Origin: an uncultured Robinsoniella sp.
GTDB lineage: Bacteria > Bacillota > Clostridia > Lachnospirales > Lachnospiraceae
NCBI GenBank assembly: GCA_900539655.1
Contig: UQCR01000081.1
Location: 1-33,416, forward strand
Length of the DNA stretch: 33,416 bases
Reading direction: 5' to 3'
The notes beneath the pieces are model-generated. The model was not told where the DNA came from. It made no database searches and was given only the letters and a program-made list of their open reading frames with translations. Positions 15,475 through 24,197 of the stretch are shown here, one piece after another; the stretch's first letter is position 1; every line of letters starts with the position of its first letter. The position numbers and the translations under genes were made by a program.

Positions 15475-16307
15475 TTCTCCCTTCCTTTCTTTCTATTTCT
15501 CAGAATAACTATTACAATAACAAACAGCATAACCACAGCCGTTGTCAGGCATGTAATCAAAATCGTCTGTTCTTCCCTTGTCAGCTTTCTCTCTGTTTTT
15601 TCCGATGCCTGCTTTTCCTGCCATGCATGGTATTCTGTTCTTTTCCCCCGAACCAGAAGCCTGTGGCTGTTCACACCATAGGGGGTGCATGTAACCAGCG
15701 TCACATAATCCTTTCCAGCCACCGGCTTTAAATCATCTGTATTGTCCGGCTCCACAACCTTAATCTGATCAACCTGATAGGCAAGTACACGGTCCAGAAT
15801 ATGAAGATAGAACATATCTCTTTCTTTTAGTTCTGTAAGGTCCGTAAACAGTTTTGCCGTTGCCAGTCCCGTATGCCCTGTAAAAACTGCATGTGTCGAT
15901 TCCCCTCCTACCGGCAGAGACGTCCCTTCCAGGTGCCCCACTCCCTTTTTTAAGGTGGATTCTCCCGTACCATGGTAGATGCCAAGATTTACCTGGATAT
16001 CCGGGATATCAATATAGCCCATGATTCCATTCATGTTTAACACTTCTTTGTAATTTTCCTGCAGTACCATACCGCTTCCTTCTAGGAACGGATCCCTCAG
16101 CACATTTCCATTCAGGCTTTCATTATATTCTTCTGCTTTTTTCCATTCTTCCTCCATCTTATCCACGTCTGCATTTTTAACCTGTTCTTCAAAATTCTGT
16201 ATGGCATAAGACTGGTTTCTCTCCATGAGCAGATTACTTACATGTGGATACAGAAAGAAACCTATGCCCAGAAATAATAACAGCACGATTGCAATTATTC
16301 TCTTCAT
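15471..16307 (-). CDS. srtC: Class C sortase (pilus polymerase), first copy
   Basis: A 278-residue pilus-assembly sortase with an N-terminal membrane segment (about 3-21) and a C-terminal one (about 250-268) followed by a basic tail, the typical class C topology. The catalytic residues are H145 (FTGHTGLA), C207 (TLVTCTPYG) and R216 (NSHRLLVRG), and the lid motif D72-P73-F74 is present. It lies 67 bp after the backbone pilin gene, beyond a short hairpin at 16336-16355 that could reduce sortase expression relative to pilin. GGGAG lies 5 nt before the ATG. It shares substrates with the second SrtC; one may polymerise the shaft and the other add the ancillary pilin, which is inference from other two-sortase pilus loci. 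Confidence 0.9.
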   Translation of the reverse strand: MKRIIAIVLLLFLGIGFFLYPHVSNLLMERNQSYAIQNFEEQVKNADVDKMEEEWKKAEEYNESLNGNVLRDPFLEGSGMVLQENYKEVLNMNGIMGYIDIPDIQVNLGIYHGTGESTLKKGVGHLEGTSLPVGGESTHAVFTGHTGLATAKLFTDLTELKERDMFYLHILDRVLAYQVDQIKVVEPDNTDDLKPVAGKDYVTLVTCTPYGVNSHRLLVRGKRTEYHAWQEKQASEKTERKLTREEQTILITCLTTAVVMLFVIVIVILRNRKKGREK

Positions 16308-16331
16308 ATTTACTCCCGCATTACGTACAAC

Positions 16332-16355
16332 AAAAGGGGGAAGCTGCCCTCCCCC
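16332..16355 (-). terminator. Hairpin between pilin and sortase genes (attenuator-like)
   Basis: On the minus strand, GGGGGA and TCCCCC (16355-16336) form a 6-bp GC stem with an 8-nt loop, followed by TTTTGTTG. This is a plausible partial terminator that would give more pilin than sortase transcript. Confidence 0.5.
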
Positions 16356-16374
16356 TGATTATGCTGCTCTTGTT

Positions 16375-17916
16375 TTATTGATTTACTTTACGCTTTTTAA
16401 AGGAATGTATAAGCAGGATTCCTGCAAGTATGATGAAACCAATTCCTGCCACTGTAAAGATAGTTGTACCCATTCCACCGGTTATGGGAAGAATAAATGC
16501 GCTGCTGTTTTTAACTGTTACCTGGGCTATATATCCCGTATCCTCTATCCCGGCGGTATCAATCGATACCTTGACAGGCTCATTTAAAAGGTTATAGCCA
16601 TTCGGCGCCTGTGTTTCTACTAAATAATAGGTAGTAGGCTTTGTATCTTCCGTAACTTTATCTCCGGTTTTTCCATAAGAAAATCCTAAAAATTCTGCTG
16701 TTCCGTCTGCCTTTGTGGTTACGATGATATCATTTCCATCTGTATCTTTGATATAGGTTTTATTTTTTGCATCTGATAAACTGGCTGCAATAGCAAATTT
16801 CGCATCGGGAAGTTTCACTGCCTGGTTATTAGCATCCACTTTTACAATACCTATTTTTCCGGTATGTACTTCAGGCTTATCTTCTGGCAGTACCTCATAG
16901 CTCTTATCCTGGTCAAACTGGTTTTTATAATCCAGCTTTGCACCATTTTTTATTTCTGTCTGCATAGGAGCCTCTTTAGTCAGTGTTGTTTCAAATACAA
17001 CTCTTATGAATTTGTACCCACTGTCTGCAAGATGCTGCCGGCCGGCCTGTGTAAAGCTGACTTTTACATTGCTGTCTGTCGTTCCTGCTGTATCATAATT
17101 TCCGGCTGGAATCAAGACCTCACCTGCGCTGCCTGACTCTGTACTTCTGTCTTTTACTCCATACACCTTAATCGAATCTGCCACGTACTTTAATACATCA
17201 TCCAGTTTATCGGTAATATCATACTTTTTCGCCGCTGCCACATTAGTTGGTATGGACGGCTGAATGATCCAGGTAACTTTCCCACCATGAGTATCTGAAG
17301 TTTCGTGTTTGTTAGGAACTTTCGTTACGTACTTATCAATACTTGCACTTTCATTTTTGGGATAGACATGAACATCCGTAATCCATCCGGTGCCTTCCGG
17401 ATTAGTCATAGGCACGCTGACAATAAATGGTGCTACAGGTTCTGCTACCTTTTCGCTTGGAAGCTCTGTTACATAATAAAAGCCTCTATCCAGGTCTGAG
17501 ATCACTGCAATACCCAGATCTTTGCCGGCTGCATCAGTACCTGATGTCGTAACTGTCTTCGCCGAGTCTTTGTCAATCATATCTTCTGTAACTTCTGATG
17601 CATTGGTAGGAATTTTCCCACCGGTAGGTGAAACCGCATTACCATCTGCATCCAGTGTAATCTTTAATTTTTCTACCTTAAATTCAATTCCATTTAAAGG
17701 AATTGCAGATTCCGGTATATCTGTTGTCTCATTTCCGTTCCCAGGCGTGTCTGCTTGGGATATGTCATCCATTAAATATTTATGGATGGTCAGACTGCCC
17801 TTTTCTTCCGGAAGATCGGTATTATTTCCGGCTGCGGCGGCGGAACCGGCAAACATACCGGCTGTTATAACGGCTGCCATGAATACAGCACTTAATTTAT
17901 TTATTATTTTTTTCAT
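16375..17916 (-). CDS. SpaA-type backbone (major) pilin
   Basis: A 513-residue pilus shaft subunit. It has a Sec signal peptide ending about AGSAAAA (residue 29); a pilin motif WITDVHVYPKN, with K187 as the likely polymerisation lysine; isopeptide-forming Ig-like domains with the E-box YYLVETQAPNGYNLL (E434); and a C-terminal sorting signal LPITGG (476-481) followed by a hydrophobic helix and a basic tail (FKKRKVNQ). This is the complete set of SpaA/FimA backbone features. The start at 17916 is inferred: the frame is open without a stop from the upstream ancillary pilin, but this ATG has AAAAGGAGA 9 nt upstream and begins a textbook signal peptide. It may thus be made independently, as part of a fusion, or both. 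Confidence 0.9.
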   Translation of the reverse strand: MKKIINKLSAVFMAAVITAGMFAGSAAAAGNNTDLPEEKGSLTIHKYLMDDISQADTPGNGNETTDIPESAIPLNGIEFKVEKLKITLDADGNAVSPTGGKIPTNASEVTEDMIDKDSAKTVTTSGTDAAGKDLGIAVISDLDRGFYYVTELPSEKVAEPVAPFIVSVPMTNPEGTGWITDVHVYPKNESASIDKYVTKVPNKHETSDTHGGKVTWIIQPSIPTNVAAAKKYDITDKLDDVLKYVADSIKVYGVKDRSTESGSAGEVLIPAGNYDTAGTTDSNVKVSFTQAGRQHLADSGYKFIRVVFETTLTKEAPMQTEIKNGAKLDYKNQFDQDKSYEVLPEDKPEVHTGKIGIVKVDANNQAVKLPDAKFAIAASLSDAKNKTYIKDTDGNDIIVTTKADGTAEFLGFSYGKTGDKVTEDTKPTTYYLVETQAPNGYNLLNEPVKVSIDTAGIEDTGYIAQVTVKNSSAFILPITGGMGTTIFTVAGIGFIILAGILLIHSFKKRKVNQ

Positions 17917-20900
17917 AACTTTAATTCTCCTTTTCTTTTTGGGTTTTCCACCGGTAAACACCAGTAGAAAGATTGCTAACATGATTACACCCACGCCCCC
18001 TGTAGAGAATATCCATGTTCCACTGCCACCTGCCAGAGGTAAATCTGCTTTTTTAAAATTTGGCAGTTTATATATGATCTTGTCCCCCTGAACTTCCTTT
18101 ATAAAAGCCGGCGGCAATGGATCTCCTGCTGCTTTTATGGTGATTGGATTTTCCTTGTCTGTCACATCTACATGTATGCGCCATTGGCCAAACGGCAGGC
18201 TGTATCCGGGATTTGTCTCTACCTCCACCAGCTGATAATCACCGCTTGGTACATTCGCAAAGTCTACCAGTCCATTTTCACCGCTTACCACAGTATCACG
18301 CTGGATCCAGCAATTTCCCGGATCATTTGTAACCAGTTCATCATGCTGGTCGTCCTGCTGATGATCTGACTGGCAGGAATATAGTGTAAACTTCACATTG
18401 CTTAAAGGCTTATTATGATCATTTCCGTCCACTTTATAGAATTGAAATGGAACCGCTATCAACGTATTGACAAACACGGCATATTCGTTATTGCTTGTCC
18501 CATCGGTTGATGTATACGTAATGCTTTTTACTTCCAGCCTGTCCGTACCTTCTGCTTTTCCAATGGCAACTGCTGCCGTATAAACATTACCGTCATATAT
18601 ATAATTGGGATCACCATTGTCTTTTTCCGTAATGCGGTAATGGTATATATAATTTCCACCATCTTTTACAGTATCCTGGGTGATTTCACTTCCCAAAGTG
18701 ATTGTTTCGAATTTTGCTGTCCCATCTGATTCATTGACCGCGGTTAACGTGGACGGCAAAGTGGGGGTTTCCGGGTATGCCGGATCATTTTCCAGGGAAA
18801 ACACAAACATTCCTTCCGGAACCGGCGTTATTTCTTTTCCGGTAGGGTATTTCAATTTTTTTAGGACTTCTAATGATACAACAATCGGATACAGGGGATC
18901 CTGCTGCTCTGCTTCCAGATGCTGCGTAAATGCCGCTGCAACGGATACATTCTGATATAAGTCCCTTGCTTCTGCAAGCTTTGCCTCAGCCGCCGCTTCC
19001 GCCGCCTTGCGATCCGGAACATAGACTGTTGCCGGATCTGCGGATTCCCCGCTGCCCACGATATAGGTAACCATTCCGGCTGACCCGTTATGATTTCCCG
19101 CTGTCCATTTCAGTGTCAGGGATTCCAGGTCTCCCCCCTGTGGAGGGATTATTTCCAAATCTATGTTATCTGTTCCGTCCCCGCCCAGGACAAACGACCC
19201 ATCTTCTATTTCCTGAACACCCTGCAGCTCACCGGTATCTATTTCACTGCCACTTTTGCCATTGATTTTCAACTCCCCGTCACGAACTGAAAAATTGGTA
19301 GGCAAAGGATTCTTGTCATAGCCGTCAGGCGGACTTTCCTCCAAAAAATAATAGTCACCCACCTCCAGTCCTTCCACTTCTATTTTTCCATTTTCATCTG
19401 TAATATAGCTCCCGATTACAATATCCGCTTTTGGATCCAAATCGTCTCCCTGTTTCCGGTACAGGACGTATTTTGCGCCCTCTTTGGGTTTGCCGTCATC
19501 CTGACCAGTTTTTACAAGGGTGATCTTGTGGGTAGTTTGAACCGTGCCTTTCTCAACCTTTGTGTATACTTTAACTTCAAAAGGAATTCTCCAGGAGATT
19601 GTAGATGCATTTGACTGCACATCATCAAACCCGGAATCGGTGATAACAAACCAGTTCATTCTGGAATCATTGGCAGCTCCCAAGGTGATAAACAGCTTGC
19701 CGCTGCCTAATATGTTCGTCAGCTGAAGGCTCTCAATCTTACCTCCCTGCTGGGAAACCTGGGCACCTGTGGATACTGCATCCACTTCCCGAATTTTAAT
19801 GCTGTCTTCGCGGATATTAACATGGTCATCGCCTGCATAAAATGAGAGCGGCACTGTATAAGTTCCTTCAAATGTATCGGTTCCATCGGTAACATACTTC
19901 AATACTTCATCATCCAGTTTCACTACATTATCCGTCAAAAGCGGCTGTAAATTAAATCTTCCTCCCACCCAGAGAGGATATTTGCGGATAGGATTACCAT
20001 ATACATTTACTTCCATGGAACGTCCGAATATACCATAGTAGGTCTGCTCCTCCGGCGTGACCTCTGATTCAATAACTGCTTTTGATATGGACAGGGGTCT
20101 GATGTCCACGATATGATTGTTGGAGATATCCCATTTCTCACAGGATTTCAGCAGGGAGATGCCTTCTATGTCGGAAATGTCCTTGTTGCTTGCATAGATA
20201 GTACCGGTATAAGATTTTAACAAGTCCACAACAGTTGAAAAGTTATTTTTCTCCAGTGTATTCCCATCCAGGAAGTTTGCCGGATCAGCTATGATGGAAT
20301 CGTATATTGCCTGGGCAAAATTCTGATCCTTTATTCCTGCCGCCTGTATCGATGCCGGATTAAAATCCCGGATATCAAGTTTTGGCATACCCTGGTCACT
20401 ATCAGATATTTCGCTTTCTGATTGGGATTCCGGCTGTGATTGGGATTCTGATTGGGACTCTGACTCGAACTCTGATTCCGATTTGGACTGCTCTCCGGAT
20501 TCGATCTCTGGCTCTGATTCCCCTTCGGTCTGTATCTGGGATTCGGTCTCAGGTCTGGATTCCGGTTCGGAATCTGCCTGTGATCCCCATTCGGTCTGTA
20601 CCTGGGATTCGGTTTCCGGTTCGGATTTCAGCTCTGAATCTGCCTGTGATCCCCATTCGGTATTTACCTGGGATTCGGTCTCTGGTTTGGATTTCGGCTC
20701 TGATTCCGTATCGGACGGCTGATTCTTCTGCACCAGCGCCATTTCTGTCTCTAATGCCGTATTTAGCTCCCAGGTTCCCTTATCTTCTGTGTCGTTCCTT
20801 TCTTCGGTATTGTTTCCGCTTTCTCCTTTGATCGTTTCCCGGGTAAGCCCTGCTGAAGCATCCGCATGCTGATTCCAAACCGGATTAGCAGTGAGACATA

Positions 20901-20955
20901 CAGCAAAGCACAAAACGAGTGCCATAATTCTTCTTTTCCTGTTTTTAGACCTCAA
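17917..20955 (-). CDS. Ancillary/tip pilin adhesin, in frame with the backbone pilin
   Basis: A large wall-anchored surface protein, 1,013 codons before the next ATG and with no stop codon of its own. In order: signal peptide (to about residue 35); a Ser/Glu-rich stalk (81-188) with two 22-residue repeats (91-112, 113-134) and a partial third; an LRR-like region (about 190-330); an SpaA/Cna-B-type domain (about 475-560, LEESPPDGY); an FctA/Spy0128-like isopeptide domain (about 705-832, with FVFSLEN and YHYRITEKD); a second SpaA-type domain (about 836-945); and the sorting signal LPLAGG (972-977), hydrophobic helix and basic KPKKKRR tail. The start is TTG at 20955, 6 nt after GGGGGG; an ATG at 20925 is the alternative. 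Codons continue directly into the backbone pilin. Confidence 0.85.
20500..20685 (-). repeat. 66-bp in-frame repeats in the adhesin stalk
   Basis: Two 22-codon units (20685-20620 and 20619-20554) both read PETESQVxTEWGSQADSExx, and a partial third begins PETESQIQTE. The surrounding stalk is also low-complexity Ser/Glu/Gln. Copy number probably varies by recombination or slippage. Confidence 0.75.
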
Positions 20956-21008
20956 TGTATTCCCCCCTATCCACGATATTTCTATTCTGACAGACTATGC
21001 TGCAAATA

Positions 21009-21911
21009 TTAGTTCCAAAGCTCCATGGGAAATCTACCGACTTTTTTATATTCCTTTATTTTTTCCTGGACATAAGCTTTATCTTCCTGATAAGTTACAC
21101 CGAACCACGTATCCCTGCTGGCTAATACTTTGACCCGGCAGCTGCCTTCTTTTATAAGATCTCCTACCGCAGTTGGTATTACATGTTCACACCTCATAGG
21201 ATTTTCATTTAATTCCCGGGCTAGAAAATCGGTAAATATCCGGGAACACTGGTCGAATATCCCGGGTGAAAATCCCCAGAAGTTCATAGAACACATGGTA
21301 TGGTCAGGTATCCTGCTGTACTGATTTTCTCTTTCATAGCAGACTTGCCCGCCTATCTTTCTAATTCCGCCTAATTCCTCGATACCGGAAAGGTATCCGT
21401 CTTCTACCTTACATACCCCTCTCGTTACGGAACCATGATCTGTCAAAGTATTTTCCAGGGGATAGCCGATCATGGCGTAATGATTCTCCTGAACCTCCCC
21501 GCATAAGAATCGATACATTTTGTGGAATGCATCCCTACCATAGAAGTCATCCGCATTGCAGATTGCAAAAGGGGTATCCAGGCCGCAGCAGGCTAACAGC
21601 GCATGTGTGGTGCCCCACGGCTTTTCCCTGCCCTCAGGGACGGAATATCCATCCGGAATATCATCCAGGTTCTGATAGGCGTATTGAACCTTCACCTTCT
21701 TTCTGATATTCCTGACGAGATTTTGTTCAAAGATAGCTTCGTGTTCTCTTCGAATAATCAGCACAAGATCACGAAAACCTGCCTCTATGGCATCGTAAAT
21801 GGAAAAATCTATGATGCTTTCTCCATGATCCCCCACTGCGTCAACTTGTTTAAGCCCTCCATACCGGCTCCCCATTCCTGCTGCCAGGATAATTAATGCT
21901 GGTTCTTTCAC
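21009..21911 (-). CDS. Nucleotidyltransferase (sugar-phosphate NTP transferase family)
   Basis: A 300-residue enzyme of the NTP_transferase superfamily, which makes NDP-sugars or related activated precursors. The N-terminal nucleotide-binding loop is LAAGMGSRYGGLKQ (9-22), and the metal/sugar-phosphate site is ICNADDFYG (117-125, D121 and D122). The conserved EKPWGTTHALLACC segment (about 96-109) fits this family. The start is GTG at 21911, overlapping the stop of the wall-protein gene by 4 bp (GTGA), so translation is coupled. It is placed between the SPKTG protein and the adhesin, 53 bp upstream of the adhesin start. That suggests it supplies a sugar donor for decorating the surface protein or for the nearby polymer, but no glycosyltransferase is visible beside it. 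Confidence 0.85.
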   Translation of the reverse strand: MKEPALIILAAGMGSRYGGLKQVDAVGDHGESIIDFSIYDAIEAGFRDLVLIIRREHEAIFEQNLVRNIRKKVKVQYAYQNLDDIPDGYSVPEGREKPWGTTHALLACCGLDTPFAICNADDFYGRDAFHKMYRFLCGEVQENHYAMIGYPLENTLTDHGSVTRGVCKVEDGYLSGIEELGGIRKIGGQVCYERENQYSRIPDHTMCSMNFWGFSPGIFDQCSRIFTDFLARELNENPMRCEHVIPTAVGDLIKEGSCRVKVLASRDTWFGVTYQEDKAYVQEKIKEYKKVGRFPMELWN

Positions 21912-22591
21912 TTTTTTACTCCTCTGATCTTCTTACTGTGCACAACGGAACAGGTACCCAGTCCGATAAACAGAACCGCTGCTATAACAGCTATGAGTTC
22001 CATGCCATCTTCACCAGTTTTTGGAGAAACACCGGTTTCCCCGCTTTTTCCCTGTTCCTTATCCCTGTATACCAATGCTACCGGCGATGCCGAATGAAAT
22101 ACTGACGTTGCAATATTCCCACTGGTTACCGTATCCAGCAGTTCCCATCCATGTAACTCACATTTATGCAGGACGTAAACCTGAATATTAGAGGTTATAC
22201 TATTGCATACCAGATCAATACTAATTGGCTGTTCCACTGATGGCATTGGATCTGCCTGAATTGTTAAATTGCTGATTTTCGTCAAAAATTTGTAGTCAGA
22301 CAGTTTTTCCAGGGAAATAACCTTTGTCTTACTGTTATAAAGCTCCAGTTCATCCTTCCCCAGAGCTTCTGCAAGATTCTTGTTCAGACTGCCGTTAATT
22401 TGATCTACCTCATTTTGCAATTCTGGATCATCAAATTTATCAGACAGCTCTGCAGAACCTCTGGCAGGGCTTGCACTTACAATTCCACCTGTTCCTGTTG
22501 AGACACTGTGTATAATACCGCTGGCATTTACCTGCATTCCGGTCATCAACATCACACATACCGATAGAATGGCCGCCACTTTTAGCTTCAT
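21908..22591 (-). CDS. SPKTG wall-anchored surface protein
   Basis: A 227-residue secreted protein: signal peptide (about 1-25, ending near QVNASG), a polar domain of unknown fold (about 26-180), then the sorting signal SPKTGED followed by a hydrophobic segment (IAVIAAVLFIGLGTCSVV) and a basic tail (HSKKIRGVKK). In Clostridioides difficile the class B sortase recognises S/PPxTG motifs including SPKTG. The sortase B at 25.4-26.3 kb in this same locus is therefore the likely anchoring enzyme. The ATG at 22591 is chosen because GAGGAGG lies 8 nt upstream; a longer frame to 22657 includes that site. I do not recognise the ectodomain. The overlapping downstream nucleotidyltransferase gene suggests the pair is co-expressed. 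Confidence 0.8.
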   Translation of the reverse strand: MKLKVAAILSVCVMLMTGMQVNASGIIHSVSTGTGGIVSASPARGSAELSDKFDDPELQNEVDQINGSLNKNLAEALGKDELELYNSKTKVISLEKLSDYKFLTKISNLTIQADPMPSVEQPISIDLVCNSITSNIQVYVLHKCELHGWELLDTVTSGNIATSVFHSASPVALVYRDKEQGKSGETGVSPKTGEDGMELIAVIAAVLFIGLGTCSVVHSKKIRGVKK

Positions 22592-22708
22592 ATCCAAATC
22601 CTCCTCAATAAAATTATTTTGCTTCTTCTTTCCATTTCCAATAATTCCTTCCCACAATAAATTTCACTCCTCCTCTCCTGAAACGTATAAAACGCTTTCT
22701 ATTTATCT

Positions 22709-22747
22709 AAAACTGCCACAGATATAAATCATCGTTATCTATGGCAG
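22709..22747 (-). terminator. Terminator-like hairpin after MBOAT gene
   Basis: On the minus strand, CTGCCA-T-AGATA (22747-22736) pairs with TATCT-G-TGGCAG (22724-22713) around an 11-nt loop, followed by TTTTAG. It probably separates the polysaccharide/acylation transcript from the SPKTG/pilus transcript, but the T-tract is short, so read-through is likely. Confidence 0.6.
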
Positions 22748-22773
22748 GCAGATAACACAAGGTTCCCGCTTAA

Positions 22774-24195
22774 TTAATACTGGGAATAAATAAATGCTGT
22801 ATTTCCCGGATAAAACAAGCTTAACAGGATCCAAATAAAGATACATATGATCACTTTTGATGAAAACTTATCCATGTTAAACAGCTTATAAAACCCATTA
22901 CCGCCATTTTTAAATTTAGCAATCAGCATTGCAATGATAACAATCAGAGCAAATATTACCGTATATATGTAAATATAATCGATCCCTGATTTCCAGAAGA
23001 CAATTCTGCCCAATATCATGACTGCCTGTTCCACGGAATCTGCCCGGAAAAATATCCAGCAAATACAGACGAAAATATAAGTGAGCAGACAGGATATGAA
23101 AGAACATACCCCCTGTATCCCTCTATTTTTAATCGTAACAGGATGTTTCTTCTTAATGGACCGGTAATTTTTGTGCAGTACCAATGCGAATCCATTGAGC
23201 AGTCCCCACACAATATAAGTCCAGTTCGCTCCATGCCAGAGGCCGCCCAGAGTCATAGTGATAATCAGATTGAAATAAGTCCTCCATCTGCCCTTTCGAT
23301 TTCCGCCCAGCGGAAAATATAGGTACTGCATCAGCCAGGTAGACAGGCTGATATGCCAGCGCTTCCAAAACTCTGATACATTTTTCGAAATATACGGAAT
23401 ATTAAAGTTAGGCGGAATGTCAAATCCCAATATTTTTGCAATTCCGATAGCCATATCAGAATAACCGGAAAAATCACAATATATCTGAATGGAATACGAG
23501 ATGACCGCAAAAATGATGGAGAGGGCACTGTAGGCAGCCGGTGCCTGAAAAACTGCATCCACACATACAGACAACCGGTCCGCAATCACACACTTTTTAA
23601 ATATTCCAGACAGAATAATCTGAAATCCTGCTTCTGCATTAGCTTTTGTAATCTGTCTTTTTTCGTTAATCTGCCCAAGGAACATCTTGTTGTTCACAAT
23701 AGGTCCCGTTGAAATCTTGGGAAACAAGCCGATTAACAGTGCCACCGGCAAGAATTCGGCAGGCTCTAATTCCTCTTTATATATATCTGCCACATAGCTG
23801 ATCGCCTGAAAGGTATAAAAGGAAATTCCAAGAGGCATTGCTATCTTCCATAGCTGAACATTGCTTCTAATCTGTAAGAATTCCAGAAAAGACTCCGTAA
23901 AAAAATGATAATACTTAAAAAAGCCCAGTATAATCAGCATGAACGCAATGAATGCCACGAAAATCCTTTTTCGTTTAGACGGATTTTTATTTTCCTTTGC
24001 AATATTTCTGCCTGCCAGATAAGCCGCATAAGTCTGTGCAATTAAAAGCAGCAAAAACCTTATATCCAGATAGGCAAAGAATATGTAACTGCTGACCAGC
24101 AGAATGCGGTTATGCTGCTGCTTATCATGGGTAATCATTAATAAAATGACCGTTATACAGAATAAAATCAAAAACTGAATTGAAATAAATACCAT
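22774..24195 (-). CDS. MBOAT family O-acyltransferase (AlgI/DltB-like)
   Basis: A polytopic membrane enzyme of 473 residues that moves acyl groups across the membrane onto an extracellular polymer. MBOAT hallmarks are IYCDFSGYSDMAIGIAKILG (238-257), FWKRWHISLSTW (276-287, H281) and the catalytic GGLWHGANWTYIVWG (317-331, H321). About ten hydrophobic helices flank these. It is the second gene of a pair with the SGNH protein (2-bp gap), the standard arrangement in which the SGNH partner completes transfer outside the membrane (compare alginate, D-alanyl and peptidoglycan O-acetylation systems). Neighbouring genes point to an exopolysaccharide as the acceptor. GAGGATAATT precedes the ATG. A terminator-like hairpin follows. 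Confidence 0.9.
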   Translation of the reverse strand: MVFISIQFLILFCITVILLMITHDKQQHNRILLVSSYIFFAYLDIRFLLLLIAQTYAAYLAGRNIAKENKNPSKRKRIFVAFIAFMLIILGFFKYYHFFTESFLEFLQIRSNVQLWKIAMPLGISFYTFQAISYVADIYKEELEPAEFLPVALLIGLFPKISTGPIVNNKMFLGQINEKRQITKANAEAGFQIILSGIFKKCVIADRLSVCVDAVFQAPAAYSALSIIFAVISYSIQIYCDFSGYSDMAIGIAKILGFDIPPNFNIPYISKNVSEFWKRWHISLSTWLMQYLYFPLGGNRKGRWRTYFNLIITMTLGGLWHGANWTYIVWGLLNGFALVLHKNYRSIKKKHPVTIKNRGIQGVCSFISCLLTYIFVCICWIFFRADSVEQAVMILGRIVFWKSGIDYIYIYTVIFALIVIIAMLIAKFKNGGNGFYKLFNMDKFSSKVIICIFIWILLSLFYPGNTAFIYSQY

Positions 24196-24197
24196 AA

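Noticed and set aside
20382..20831. Ser/Pro/Ile-rich plus-strand frames opposite the adhesin stalk
   Set aside because: They are produced by the low-complexity repeats of the adhesin gene and lack starts with ribosome binding sites.
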